Source of the DNA: Phil1 sp040767925
Lineage (GTDB): Bacteria; Bacillota; Clostridia; Christensenellales; CAG-138
Assembly: GCA_040767925.1 (NCBI GenBank)
Contig: JAXGNN010000001.1
Location: 930,001-994,000 of the forward strand
Length of the DNA: 64,000 nucleotides
Reading direction: 5' to 3'
The notes below the pieces were generated by a model. It saw only the letters and a list, made by a program, of their open reading frames with translations. It had not been told where the DNA came from and did no database searches. Shown here piece after piece: positions 40,618-50,800 of the stretch. The translations under genes and the position numbers were made by a program. Numbering within the stretch: the first letter of the stretch is position 1; each line of letters opens with the position of its first letter.

Positions 40618-42249
40618 ATGGCAAAACAGCTCAAATACGGTGAAGACGCCCGCCGTGCCCTCGAGAAGGGCATGAACGCGCTGGCGGACACGGTCAAGAT
40701 CACGCTCGGTCCCAAGGGCCGCAACGTCGTGCTCGACAAGAAGTACGGCGCGCCGCTGATTACCAACGACGGCGTGACCATCGCCAAGGAAATCGAGCTT
40801 GAGGACCCGTTTGAGAACATGGGCGCCCAGCTCGTCAAGGAAGTCGCCACCAAGACCAACGACGTCGCGGGCGACGGCACCACCACGGCGACTTTGCTCG
40901 CCCAGTCGATCATCCACGAGGGCATGAAGAACGTCGCCGCCGGCGCGAACCCCATGGACCTCAAGCGCGGCATCGAGTTCGCGGTCGAAGAGGCGGTGCT
41001 CGGCCTCAAGGAGCTTTCCAAGCCCGTCGAGAACAAGCATGCCATCGCGCAGGTCGCCGCGATTTCCGCGAGCGACGAGAAGATCGGCGAGCTCATCAGC
41101 GACGCCATGGAGAAGGTCGGCAACGACGGCGTTATCACGGTCGAGGAATCGAAGACCATGAAGACCGAGCTCAAGATCGTCGAGGGCATGCAGTTCGACC
41201 GCGGCTACGCTTCCGCCTACATGGTGACCGACACCGAGAAGATGGAAGCCGTGCTCGACAATCCGTACATCCTCATCACCGAGAAGAAGATCAGCAACAT
41301 CCAGGAGATCCTCCCGCTGCTCGAGAGCGTCGTGCAGCAGGGCAGGAAGCTGCTCATCATCGCCGAGGACGTCGAGGGCGAGGCCCTCGCGACCCTCATC
41401 GTCAACAAGCTGCGCGGCACGTTCACCTGCGTCGCCGTCAAAGCCCCGGGCTTCGGCGACAGGCGCAAGGCCATGCTGCAGGATATCGCCATCCTCACCG
41501 GCGGCCAGGTCATTTCCGAAGAGCTCGGCATGGACCTTAAGGAGACCACGGTCGGCCAGCTGGGCACTGCGCGCCAGGTCAAGGTCACCAAGGAGAACAC
41601 CACCATCGTGGAAGGCTCCGGCGATCCTTCCGAGATCAAGGCCCGCATCAGCTCCATCCGCGCGCAGATCGAGGAGACCACTTCCGACTACGACAAGGAG
41701 AAGCTCCAGGAGCGCCTTGCCAAGCTCGCCGGCGGAGTCGCGGTCGTGTCCGTAGGCGCCGCCACCGAGGTGGAAATGAAGGAAATCAAGCTGCGCATCG
41801 AGGACGCGCTCAACGCGACCCGCGCGGCCGTCGAGGAGGGCATCGTGCCCGGCGGCGGCGTGGCGCTCGTCAACGTGATCGACCGCGTGAAGAAGCTCGG
41901 AGAGCAGTACAGCGGCGACACGCGCACCGGCGTGAACATCATCGTGCGCGCCCTTGAAGAGCCCGTGCGCCAGATCGCCGCCAACGCGGGCGTCGAGGGC
42001 AGCGTGGTCGTGGAGAACATCAAGCGCTCCGGCAAGATCGGCTACGGCTACGACGCGAAGGCCGACGATTACGGCATGATGGCCGACAAGGGCATCATCG
42101 ACCCGACCAAGGTCGCCCGCAGCGCGCTGCAGAACGCCGCCTCCATCGCCGCGATGGTGCTCACCACCGAGAGCCTCGTGTGCGACATCCCCGCGCCCGA
42201 GCCCGCGGTCCCCGCGGGCGGCGCAGGCGGAATGGGCGGAATGTACTAA
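40618..42249 (+). CDS. groEL: chaperonin GroEL
   Basis: 543 residues, full length. ATP-site GDGTTTATLLAQ, apical domain and C-terminal GGM repeat (GGAGGMGGMY) are present. It starts 14 bases after groES behind AAGGAGG. The codon usage is more uniform (strong C-ending bias, GAG/AAG) than in neighbours, as expected for a highly expressed gene. Confidence 0.98.
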   Translation: MAKQLKYGEDARRALEKGMNALADTVKITLGPKGRNVVLDKKYGAPLITNDGVTIAKEIELEDPFENMGAQLVKEVATKTNDVAGDGTTTATLLAQSIIHEGMKNVAAGANPMDLKRGIEFAVEEAVLGLKELSKPVENKHAIAQVAAISASDEKIGELISDAMEKVGNDGVITVEESKTMKTELKIVEGMQFDRGYASAYMVTDTEKMEAVLDNPYILITEKKISNIQEILPLLESVVQQGRKLLIIAEDVEGEALATLIVNKLRGTFTCVAVKAPGFGDRRKAMLQDIAILTGGQVISEELGMDLKETTVGQLGTARQVKVTKENTTIVEGSGDPSEIKARISSIRAQIEETTSDYDKEKLQERLAKLAGGVAVVSVGAATEVEMKEIKLRIEDALNATRAAVEEGIVPGGGVALVNVIDRVKKLGEQYSGDTRTGVNIIVRALEEPVRQIAANAGVEGSVVVENIKRSGKIGYGYDAKADDYGMMADKGIIDPTKVARSALQNAASIAAMVLTTESLVCDIPAPEPAVPAGGAGGMGGMY

Positions 42250-42296
42250 GGCCGTTTTTTCGACTGACAACCTTTAAAAACCCAGATAAAACGACG

Positions 42297-42333
42297 AGGA
42301 ATCCTTGCGATGAAAAGCAGGGATTCCTTGTTT
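42297..42333 (+). terminator. probable groEL terminator
   Basis: AGGAATCC, a 16-base loop, GGATTCCT, then TGTTTAG. The T-run is weak. Confidence 0.5.
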
Positions 42334-42416
42334 AGCCTATGGCATCATTTCATTGTTTCCGCTTACGGCCTGCGTTCGCCTCTTTTTTAAGGTTTTCGCA
42401 GGTCGTCAATTACCAA

Positions 42417-43004
42417 TCACGGCCTCATCACCCGCGCGGCGCCGCCCGCGCGCGCGAACAGGGGCCGTTCCGCCGCCGTGCACACAGAGGCGAAGTAGCC
42501 CTCCGGCACGGGAGGCCAGGAGAAGGTCACGCCCAGCGCGTCCCCGGAGATTTTTCCGTTGACGGCGATGCAGAAGGAGGAAAAGGTTTCGTCGATGCCC
42601 GTGCCGAGGTACTTGACATAGCTTTCCTTGGCGGTCCAGAGCGAAAAAAAGACGGCCTCCCCGCCCGCAAGCGCCATCTCGCGCTCCGCGGGGTGGAAGA
42701 AGCGGCCGGCGACGGACTGCCAGTCCCGCGCCTTCATGCGCTCCACGTCGAAGCCGATCCTGTCCGGGGAAAACGCGGCGCCCCATACGCGCCCGCTGTG
42801 GCTGACGGAGAAGCGCGGCGCGCCCGGAACGTCGAAATAGGGCTTGCCTTGCGGCGCGCGTTTGAGCGTTTCCTCCCCTGGGCACGGAATTCCCATCCTT
42901 GCGCAAAAGAGCGCGGCGCACGCCATCAGCCGCGCTCCGCCCTCCTCCTCGGAGGCGTTTTCATCGAGATAGACCCGGAAACGCCCGCCGTCGAATTCCC
43001 TCAC
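42417..43004 (-). CDS. 4'-phosphopantetheinyl transferase, Sfp type
   Basis: 195 residues. It moves phosphopantetheine from CoA to carrier-domain serines. Motifs: FSVSHSG (His69), IGFDVERM (Asp86, Glu88 for Mg) and SLWTAKESYVKYLG (Glu127, Lys131). Start is GTG 43004, which overlaps the ACP stop (GTGA). A longer in-frame start at 43067 would overlap the ACP by 67 bases. As last gene of the peptide-synthetase operon it would activate both T domains of the synthetase and the free ACP. Sfp-type enzymes are the broad class used for secondary metabolism. Confidence 0.92.
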   Translation of the reverse strand: MREFDGGRFRVYLDENASEEEGGARLMACAALFCARMGIPCPGEETLKRAPQGKPYFDVPGAPRFSVSHSGRVWGAAFSPDRIGFDVERMKARDWQSVAGRFFHPAEREMALAGGEAVFFSLWTAKESYVKYLGTGIDETFSSFCIAVNGKISGDALGVTFSWPPVPEGYFASVCTAAERPLFARAGGAARVMRP

Positions 43005-43231
43005 GGCTCGGTGATCCCCCTTTGCCGCATATATTCGAGGATATCGCTCACGAGATGCAGGTTCCACACGTCCCGCGTGGGGATGGTGGTGTCGAACCGT
43101 TCCTCGAACGCGCAGATGAGATTCATCACGTCGAAGGACGTCAATTCGAGGTCCTTGACGAGGTCCGTGTCGAGCGTGATCTTTTTCTTTCCGATGATGG
43201 AGCAGATGATTTCCGTAACCAGTTCCAGCAA
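43001..43231 (-). CDS. stand-alone acyl carrier protein of the peptide operon
   Basis: 76 residues, four-helix ACP. The phosphopantetheine Ser is S32 in ELTSFDVMNL, where the usual Asp before Ser is replaced by Thr. It is distinct from acpP (28584). It sits 13 bases after the acyl-activating enzyme and overlaps the transferase gene. Likely role: carry the fatty acyl starter to the first condensation domain of the synthetase. Confidence 0.88.
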   Translation of the reverse strand: MLELVTEIICSIIGKKKITLDTDLVKDLELTSFDVMNLICAFEERFDTTIPTRDVWNLHLVSDILEYMRQRGITEP

Positions 43232-43244
43232 AGCCGTATCCCCC

Positions 43245-44882
43245 TTAACGCTTGATCTTCCTCGTGGTGGTCTTCTCGAACTCGCCGGAGCTCAGATTCA
43301 CCATTTGTATCTGTTTATACGCCGGCAGGCGGGAGTTGACGCCGTCCACGAAGCGCTGCAAACGCTCGAGCACCTCGTAGGAGCTCATGCCCATCGTCGC
43401 CTCGGGATCGGGATAGATGGTGACCGCGAGGCGCACGTCGTCCGCCGATTCGCCCGAGGGCGCGCCGTGCGCGATGACCTCGCGGATGAGAGGCGCTTTT
43501 TCAAGGTAGCTTTCGATCTCCTCCGGCGCGATTTTCTTGCCGTTCTTTAGGACGATGAGGTTTTTCTTCCTGCCCGTGATGTGCAAAAACCCGTCCTCGT
43601 CGAGATAGCCCATGTCCCCGGTCTTAAACCACTTGCCGTCGAACACCTCGGCCGTGGATTCGGGGTCCTTGTAATAGCCCTTCATAAGCATCTCGCCCGC
43701 GATGAGGATTTCCCCGTTGTCGATGCGGACCTCGTATCCCGGCAGCAGCATGCCCGCGCTGTGCGGCACGCGGCAGCATTCCCGGTTGACGCTCACCAAG
43801 GGCGAGCATTCCGTGATGCCGTAGCCCTCGAGCACGAGTATGCCGAAGGCGAGCATATTGTCCGCGACCGAGTTGGCGAGGTGCGCGCCGCCGCAGATGA
43901 TCGTGCTGAGGCTGCCCACGCCCTTCTTCTTCGCCTTGACGAGCAGCTTCATGGGCCGCGCGAAGCCGAGCGCGTCGAGTATGCCGAAGCGCCACAGCGC
44001 CCCGTCGCACAGGCCCTTGTAGCCCGCGGCCTCCATGCCGTGGACGAGGCGGCGGTAGAGCGTCTCGACCATCAGCGGCACGGTCATCATGATTTCCGCG
44101 TCGAAGAGCACGAAGTCGCGCGCCATGCGCTTGATGTCCCCGCAAACGCCAAGCTCCGACCCGTGGAAGAGGATGCACAGCGCCCCGCAGGTGAGCCCGT
44201 AAGTATGGTAGAGCGGCAGCGTCGTAAACACCTTCGGCGTGGGCTTCACCATGGAGATGGAGCCGCAGGCGTTGAGCGCGATGCCCTTGTGCGTGAGCAT
44301 GACGGGCTTGGGCTGGCTGCTCGTGCCCGAGGTGTACGCGATGGCGGCGACGCCCTCGGGGTCGGGGAGCCGCGCCGCGAGCGCGGCGAGGTTTTCCGCG
44401 TCCCTCGCCCTGTCCCTTGCGGCGAAGTCGAACAGCGTCTCATGCTCGCCCGCCATGCCGTCGCAGAGCACGTGAACGCCCTCCTTTTCGAGCCTGTCGC
44501 GAATGAGGGGCGCGATGGAAGCGGAAAGCACGGCGAGCTTCGAATCCCCGCGCACGATCATGGAGACGAGCATGTCGTCGGTCTGCTCCACGTCGACGAG
44601 CACCGCGACGCCGCCCGAGGCGGTGATCCCGAGAAAAGCCCAGAGCCATTCGTACGAGTTGTCGCAGGCGATGGCGACGTGGCTGCCGCCGTACCCGTGC
44701 CCGATGAGCGATACGGCGAACGCCGCGGCGTCATAGGCGAGGTCCGCGTACGTTTTGGAGAACTCCTTCCCCTCCCTGTCATACCACGTCACGGCCTTGG
44801 CGTCCCCGAAAGCGACGATGCCCTGGAGCGCGCTTCCAAGGTCCCTGTATCCGGGCGTTTCAAAAAATGCTTTGTTTTTCAT
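43245..44882 (-). CDS. AMP-forming acyl-activating enzyme (acyl-ACP/CoA ligase)
   Basis: 545 residues, adenylate-forming superfamily. Visible cores: A3 AYTSGTSSQPKPVMLTH (about 187-203), A5 LEGYGITECSPL, A7 WFKTGDMGYLDEDG, A8 ITGRKKNLIVLKNGKKI and A10 TTTRKIKR. In A3 the usual 'TGxPKG' is 'SSQPKP', losing two glycines, an oddity that may affect nucleotide handling. Followed directly by an ACP, it most likely activates a fatty acid and loads that ACP. It could also work as a CoA ligase. It begins at the base after the response-regulator stop. Confidence 0.88.
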   Translation of the reverse strand: MKNKAFFETPGYRDLGSALQGIVAFGDAKAVTWYDREGKEFSKTYADLAYDAAAFAVSLIGHGYGGSHVAIACDNSYEWLWAFLGITASGGVAVLVDVEQTDDMLVSMIVRGDSKLAVLSASIAPLIRDRLEKEGVHVLCDGMAGEHETLFDFAARDRARDAENLAALAARLPDPEGVAAIAYTSGTSSQPKPVMLTHKGIALNACGSISMVKPTPKVFTTLPLYHTYGLTCGALCILFHGSELGVCGDIKRMARDFVLFDAEIMMTVPLMVETLYRRLVHGMEAAGYKGLCDGALWRFGILDALGFARPMKLLVKAKKKGVGSLSTIICGGAHLANSVADNMLAFGILVLEGYGITECSPLVSVNRECCRVPHSAGMLLPGYEVRIDNGEILIAGEMLMKGYYKDPESTAEVFDGKWFKTGDMGYLDEDGFLHITGRKKNLIVLKNGKKIAPEEIESYLEKAPLIREVIAHGAPSGESADDVRLAVTIYPDPEATMGMSSYEVLERLQRFVDGVNSRLPAYKQIQMVNLSSGEFEKTTTRKIKR

Positions 44883-45974
44883 TTAACCCGCCTCCGATTG
44901 GTCGCCGAATGTCCAGGCGACCTGTTTTTGTAGTTCATCATAATTCTTAAGAACGTTCAGGAACCTGTCCACCGCCACGGGATCGAACTGGCCGCCCTTG
45001 CCCTTGACGAGCTGGTCCACGGCGTTTTCGAACGTCAGGTTGTCCCGATAGATCCGGTGCGAGGTCATGGCGTCGAACGCGTCGGCGACGGCGATGATGC
45101 GCGCCTCCTCCCTGGTTTCGGGGCCCGTGAGACCGCGGGGGTAGCCCGAACCGTCGTAGCGCTCGTGGTGTTCGAGCACGATCTCGGCGATGTCGGTAAA
45201 CGCGCTGATCGCGCTCAGGATCTGCATGCCCTTCTCCGAATGGAGCATGATGAGCTCGTATTCCGCGCTGTTGAGCCGGCCCGGCTTAAGGAGGACGCTG
45301 TCCGGTATGGCGACCTTGCCCACGTCGTGGAACAGGCCCGCCACCCGCACGCGCTCGCAGAAGCCGTCGTCCTTATCCATCTCGCGCGCGATGCTCAGCG
45401 CGTAATGCGAAACCCGGTCGGAATGGCCCCGCGTGTAGATGTCCCTCGCGTCGACCACGAGGCGGAGCGTGCGGATGACCTCCATGTAGCTGTCGCCCAG
45501 CGAGGCGTACATCTGCTCGAGCTCCTGGTTCTTGCGGTCGAGATCGTCCCGGTAGGACTTGATGATGCGCATCTGCCGGATGGACTTCACGCAGGACTCG
45601 ATGAGGAGCTCCAACTGGTCGAAGCGCTCGTTCTTCTCGTAATAGCCCTGTATGTCCAACTCGCGCAGCGCCCGCACGGGCGGCGCCATGCTCTTGTGGC
45701 CGGTAAGCAGGATGATGTAAACCTCCTTGTCGAACCGGCGGATCTCGCTGATGACCCGGTCCCCCGTGATGGGGGCCATCAAAAAGTCCAGTAAAAGGAT
45801 ATCGTAATGCTTTTCCCTGATTTTTTCAATCCCCCTGTAGGGATCCGTCTCCACATCCACCGTATAGCCGGAGGTCGTGAAATAGGCCTGCAGCGTGGCG
45901 GTCATGATGGGATCGTCGTCGAGGGTCAATATCGAAAAATCCAGTTTTTGCGCGCCCGCTCTGTTTTTTCTCAC
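44883..45974 (-). CDS. response regulator with HD-GYP output domain
   Basis: 363 residues. Receiver domain about 13-130: acidic pocket DDD at 19-21, phospho-acceptor Asp63 (LLLDF), Lys114. A coiled linker (135-165) leads to an HD-GYP domain (about 165-345) with H184, H216-D217 (FHDVGK), H269-H270 (HHERYDGSGYPRGL) intact, so it should hydrolyse cyclic di-GMP or a related dinucleotide. No DNA-binding domain. Start GTG 45974 overlaps the kinase stop (GTGA). The gene lies inside the biosynthetic operon, between the synthetase and the starter-loading genes. Confidence 0.92.
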   Translation of the reverse strand: MRKNRAGAQKLDFSILTLDDDPIMTATLQAYFTTSGYTVDVETDPYRGIEKIREKHYDILLLDFLMAPITGDRVISEIRRFDKEVYIILLTGHKSMAPPVRALRELDIQGYYEKNERFDQLELLIESCVKSIRQMRIIKSYRDDLDRKNQELEQMYASLGDSYMEVIRTLRLVVDARDIYTRGHSDRVSHYALSIAREMDKDDGFCERVRVAGLFHDVGKVAIPDSVLLKPGRLNSAEYELIMLHSEKGMQILSAISAFTDIAEIVLEHHERYDGSGYPRGLTGPETREEARIIAVADAFDAMTSHRIYRDNLTFENAVDQLVKGKGGQFDPVAVDRFLNVLKNYDELQKQVAWTFGDQSEAG

Positions 45975-47845
45975 TGCGCCACCGCCTCCTGCTGAAGCTT
46001 ATCGCCCCTGCTAAAGTATTCCGGCGGGATTTCCAGGCCGAAGATCGCCCCGCCCCCGGGGTTGTCCTCCGCCCACATCCTGCCGCCGAATTTCGCCTTG
46101 ATCACGGTGTTGGAGATATATACCCCAAGCCCCGTGCCCTGCGTGCCCTTGTTGGTGATCATCTGGCGGAAAAGCCTGTCCTTCACGTCCCGCGCGATGC
46201 CCGTGCCGCGGTCCTCCACCGTGAAGCGGAGCCCCGTTTCCGCCAGGGCGAAGCGGGCGATGATCTTGCCGCCGCCCTTGGGCTGCATGGCGGACGCCGC
46301 ATTGGAAACGAGGTTGTTCACCACCTGCACGAGGCTGTTGATGTCCCCGTGGATGCGGATTTCCCCGCCCGCGTCGTTGACGACCTCGAGCCGGCAGCCC
46401 GTTCGCTGGAGCTCGTGGCGCAGCAGCAGCGACACGCGCTTCATCATTTCGTCCGTTGTGAAGTCGCCCTCCGCGTCCGCGCTGATGTTAGCCGCCTGGC
46501 CCTTGACGGCGTTGATGATGTCGCTCATATACGCGCAGGCGTCCCGCATCTTGGAGAGCCAGTCGCGCATCTCGAAATAGATCTCCCGGTAATCCTCCTC
46601 GGTGACCTCCTCGTCGCCCATGCTCGCGACGCACTCGTCGATGAGGTTGTCTATGGCCGCGGAGCTCCCCGAAATGCTCATGATGGGCGTTTTGAGGTTG
46701 TGCGCAAGCCCCCCCACCATCTGGCCGAGCGAGGCGAGCCGCTCCTGCTCCATGAGGCGCGCCTGCGAGTCGTGCAGCCTCTGCATGCCGTCCCGAAGCT
46801 TCGTGACGTCCTTAAAGATGGCGACGAACCCCTCGAGCGCCCGGTCGACGATCAGCGGGGTCAGGTCCACCATGAAGTAGACCTTCTGCTTGCCCACGAA
46901 CGCCGACTGCTCGAAGGAGATCGTGGACAGGCTCTCGCGGCAGCTCGAGGTCGCGGCGAGGAGGTTGTAGACGACGGTCTTGTTCTCGATGTCCTCGGCG
47001 TTGACGCAGTCCTCCAGCCTCTTGCCGCGCGCCATGCCGTACTGGCCGAAGATCTTCTCGAAGGGCGCGTTGCAGTCGATGATCACGCCGCGGCCGTCCG
47101 TCACGAGATAGCAGTCGCTGATCCAGTCGAGCACCCGCTGCATGGCGATGGGCCGTATATCGAGCATATGGAAGTAATAGATCGCAAAGCCGTGCAGCAC
47201 GACCGTGGCGATGAATCCCAGCGGCGTCGCCGCGAAGGAAAGGTCGGCGAGATGGAGCGTGCCGATCAGGTTGACGAAGCTTGGAATCAGGCTGCCTATG
47301 CAAAAGAGGGCCGCCTGCTGCGCGATGAGCTTCTTTTTCATCCTGAGGGAATAGCGCGCCATAAAGTAAATCGACAGCACCATGCACAGGTAGCTGAACG
47401 CGCCCGAAACGTAGATGTACGGCCCGAACACGATCTGGCTGCTGTAAAGGGAGAACTGCCTGTATAAGAGGTGATGGGAAGGGTTCGTCCACGCGACCAC
47501 GTTGGTCAATATGGGGATCAGCGCGAGCAGCAGATACCGCTTGGGCAGCTTCTCGAGGCTCTTTGTAAAAGCGAGCACGATGAGCAGGGAGAACATGGGG
47601 GCGAAAGCCCCGCCGATGTACGTGATGGAATCGTACACCCAGAGAAGGTGCTCCTCGGCGGGATCGGTGAAGTTCGCCGCGATCACGCAAATCATCCAGA
47701 TGATCACCGTGCCGGTGACGAGGAAATACAGCTTGTGGATAAGCTTGTTGTTCCCCTTGCGCAGGCCGCGTATCACGAAAAGCGCCATCGCGACGACGGC
47801 GATCAGCATGATCGTTATGGTTACGTCGGAAACCAGCCGGATCAC
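45971..47845 (-). CDS. membrane histidine kinase (7TM N-terminus, PAS, HisKA-like, HATPase)
   Basis: 624 residues. About seven membrane helices in residues 5-227 (histidine kinase N-terminal 7TM type), a PAS domain (about 235-350), a dimerisation helix with phospho-accepting His382 (LAHNLKTP) and a HATPase domain: N box NNLVSNAASAM at 510-520, DRGTGI at 545-550, GTGLG at about 570-574. The 7TM input suggests sensing of a membrane-soluble or extracellular small molecule. It begins 13 bases after the synthetase and overlaps its response regulator. Confidence 0.92.
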   Translation of the reverse strand: MIRLVSDVTITIMLIAVVAMALFVIRGLRKGNNKLIHKLYFLVTGTVIIWMICVIAANFTDPAEEHLLWVYDSITYIGGAFAPMFSLLIVLAFTKSLEKLPKRYLLLALIPILTNVVAWTNPSHHLLYRQFSLYSSQIVFGPYIYVSGAFSYLCMVLSIYFMARYSLRMKKKLIAQQAALFCIGSLIPSFVNLIGTLHLADLSFAATPLGFIATVVLHGFAIYYFHMLDIRPIAMQRVLDWISDCYLVTDGRGVIIDCNAPFEKIFGQYGMARGKRLEDCVNAEDIENKTVVYNLLAATSSCRESLSTISFEQSAFVGKQKVYFMVDLTPLIVDRALEGFVAIFKDVTKLRDGMQRLHDSQARLMEQERLASLGQMVGGLAHNLKTPIMSISGSSAAIDNLIDECVASMGDEEVTEEDYREIYFEMRDWLSKMRDACAYMSDIINAVKGQAANISADAEGDFTTDEMMKRVSLLLRHELQRTGCRLEVVNDAGGEIRIHGDINSLVQVVNNLVSNAASAMQPKGGGKIIARFALAETGLRFTVEDRGTGIARDVKDRLFRQMITNKGTQGTGLGVYISNTVIKAKFGGRMWAEDNPGGGAIFGLEIPPEYFSRGDKLQQEAVAQ

Positions 47846-47857
47846 CCCTTTTATGCG

Positions 47858-50800
47858 TTAATCGCCCAAAAACTCGCGCAGCGCCACGGAAATATCCGCC
47901 CTGCGCCAGATAAAGCCCTTCTCCATCAGTTCGGCGCAGGTGCGCTTCGCGCTCGCCTGCGTCTCCCCCTCGCCCCTGCCGCGGCGCGAGGCGTCGTAAA
48001 GCTCCCTGAGCATCACGAGCCCGGCCGAAGGGCGCGCGGCCATGCGCGCGCGAAGGTATTCCCCGAATTCCGCGTCCGGCACGAAGGTCACTTCCCTTCC
48101 CGTCAGCGTCGCGACCAGCTCCCCGAACTCCACGCGGATGGGGTCGAATATGTGATAGACGCTCTCCCTGCCCTCGAGCAGCAGCGCGATGGCGCGCGCG
48201 CACGCGTCCACGGGCGTCAATTCCAGCGCCAGCCCCGCCATGCCGGCGGGATACTTCTCGAGCGCGAGCGCGCCGCGCAGGAAGTTATAGAACGCGTTGG
48301 TTTCACGGTTCTTCTGGAAAACGCCGTCGCTGTTCCTGCCCACGAGCCTCCCCACGCGGAAGATGCGCGCCGCGGGGAGCATTTTCGCGCATTTCATGAC
48401 GAGTCGCTCCGCCGCGCACTTGCCGCGCACGTACGCGTTGCCCTCGCCCCCGAGCTCGCAAGGCGGGCTCTCCTCGGTAAATGCCTCCCCCGCCCCTTCC
48501 CCCGCGACGCTCATAGTCGAAACGTACGCGAGGCCCGCGCCGAGCCGCGCGGCGAGCCGTATGGCGTTTGCGGTTCCCCCGGCGTTCGCGCGGACGGAAG
48601 CCCTGGGATCCGCCGTATAGTGCCGCACATCCGCCGCGCAGTGCAAAAGCGTCCCCACGCGGCCCGCGAGCTCGGCAAGCTCCGCTTCGCCGATGCCGAA
48701 GTCGGATTGCTCCATATCGCCCGGAACGACGCGCACGCGGGAGGCGTTGCGCGCATACCAGCCCGCTCCGAAATAATCCTCCATGGCGCGCGCGAGCCGC
48801 GCGGCGTCCCCGCCGCGCACGAGGCAGACGACGCTGCGCTTCATCCCGTCCGCGAGCTCGTTGAGCAGGTGCGCGCCGAGGAAGCCCGTCGCCCCCGTGA
48901 GCAGCACGCCGTCCGAAGGCGCGCCGGCCTTTTTCCGCGCGTCTTCCGCGCCCGCGTTCCGCGCGCTTTTCTCCCCGGCCGCCGCGGGCGCTTCTTGCGA
49001 AGGCTTCTCCTCGCGCCCGCCAGGCGCGCCGCCCGAAAGCAGCGCCGCCTGCGCCCCGATGGTGGGATGCTCGTAAAACTCGGAAAGCGTCAGATTAAGC
49101 CCCGCGTTGTAGCAGCGCGAGAGCGCGTCGAGCGCGGCGAGCGAACCGCCGCCCTGCTCGAAGAACGTTTTATGCAGGTCGACCTCGGCGCGGCCGAGCG
49201 CCTGCTTCCAGATTTCCATCAGCGTGTCGGTCGTCGATTCGGCCGCATGCTCCTTCGCGGCCGCGGGATTCGCCGCGGCGACAGCCGGTTCATCTTCAGG
49301 TTCTACTGCGGGAGCGCTGGGTTCGGCCGCGGGTTCCGCGGCGGCAGTAACGGCAGAGGATGCCTTTTCTCCTCCCGGCGCCCAAAGGGATTCGGGCGCG
49401 CCCACCGCGCTTAAGGCGAACACGTCCGTCTTGCCGGAGGCGTTGCGCGGCATCGCGGGCAGCAGCCAGATTTCATTCGGCATCATAAACGGGGGGAGCG
49501 ACTTTGAGAGCTCCTCCCGGATATCCGCCTCGGCGACGCGGGAGCCCTCGGCGCGCACGGCGCACGCGCGGATGCGCTTTTCCTCGTTTTCCGAGGAAAC
49601 CGCGACCGCCGCGACCTCCGCAACGCCCGGTATTTCCGCCAGGCGGGCGGTGATTTCGCCCAATTCCACGCGCTGCCCGTTGATCTTGATCTGCGAGTCG
49701 CGGCGGCCGATATATTCGATGTTGCCGTCCGGCAGCAGGCGGCCGATGTCCCCGCTCCTGTACATGCGCTTACCCGGGAAGAACGGGTCGTCCACGAATG
49801 CGGCGGCGGTCAGCCCGGGCTGGTTGACGTAGCCGCGCGCGAGGCAGACGCCCGCGATGCAGATTTCCCCCCGCGCGGTGGGCATGACCCTTTGCAGGTT
49901 CCCGTCGAGCACATACGCGCGGCAGTTGTCGAGCGGCCTGCCGATGGTGATCCGCCGCGCCCCGGGAGGGCATTCGGTCATCGTCGCGTAAACGGAGGCT
50001 TCCGTCGGCCCGTAGAGGTTATAGAGCCTGGCGGGCGTGCGCGCGTGGAAGGCTTCCGCGAGCACCGGCAAAAGCGGCTCTCCCGCGACGAGCATGACGT
50101 TCAGTTTCGAGATTGCGCCGGCGAACGCGTCGTTCCCCATGCACATGCGAAGCCTGGAGGGCGTCAACTGCATCGCGCCGACCCTTTCCGCGAGGATCAG
50201 CTTGCCGATCAGGTGCGGGAGGAGCATCTCCTCCTCGTCCGCGAGCACCACGCATTTGCCCAGGGCGAGCGGCAGCAGCGCCTCGCTCGTGAAGATATCG
50301 AACACGACGTTGGTCGTGCAGAGCACGTTCTCCGTTTCCGCGCCCAATACGGGCGTCATGACCTGCAGGAGGTTGGCGATGGAGGAGTGGAGGTTGATTG
50401 AGCCCTTGGGGTTGCCCGTCGTGCCCGAGGTGAAGAGGACATAAATCCCGTCCTCGCCGCTCCTCTCGAGCAGCGTGGGCAGCTTGACCTCCGGCGCGTC
50501 CGCAAGCGAAGGAAGCGCGCACACCGGGCAGGGCAGCTCGAAGCCCGCGAGGGTCTTTGCGGAATCCTCGTCGGCGAGGATCAGCTTCGCCCCGGCGGTT
50601 TCGGCCATATACGCGAGCCTTTTTGCAGGGAAGCTCGCGAGCGCGGGCATGTAGGCGCAGCCCGCCTTCATGATGCCGATGAGCGCGGCGAGCATGTCGG
50701 GCGTGCGCGCGTGCACGAGGCCGACGACGTCCCCCCGCGCGACGCCGCGCTTGACGAGCCCGCGGGCGATCGCCTCCGCGCGCGAAAGGAGCGCGCCGTA

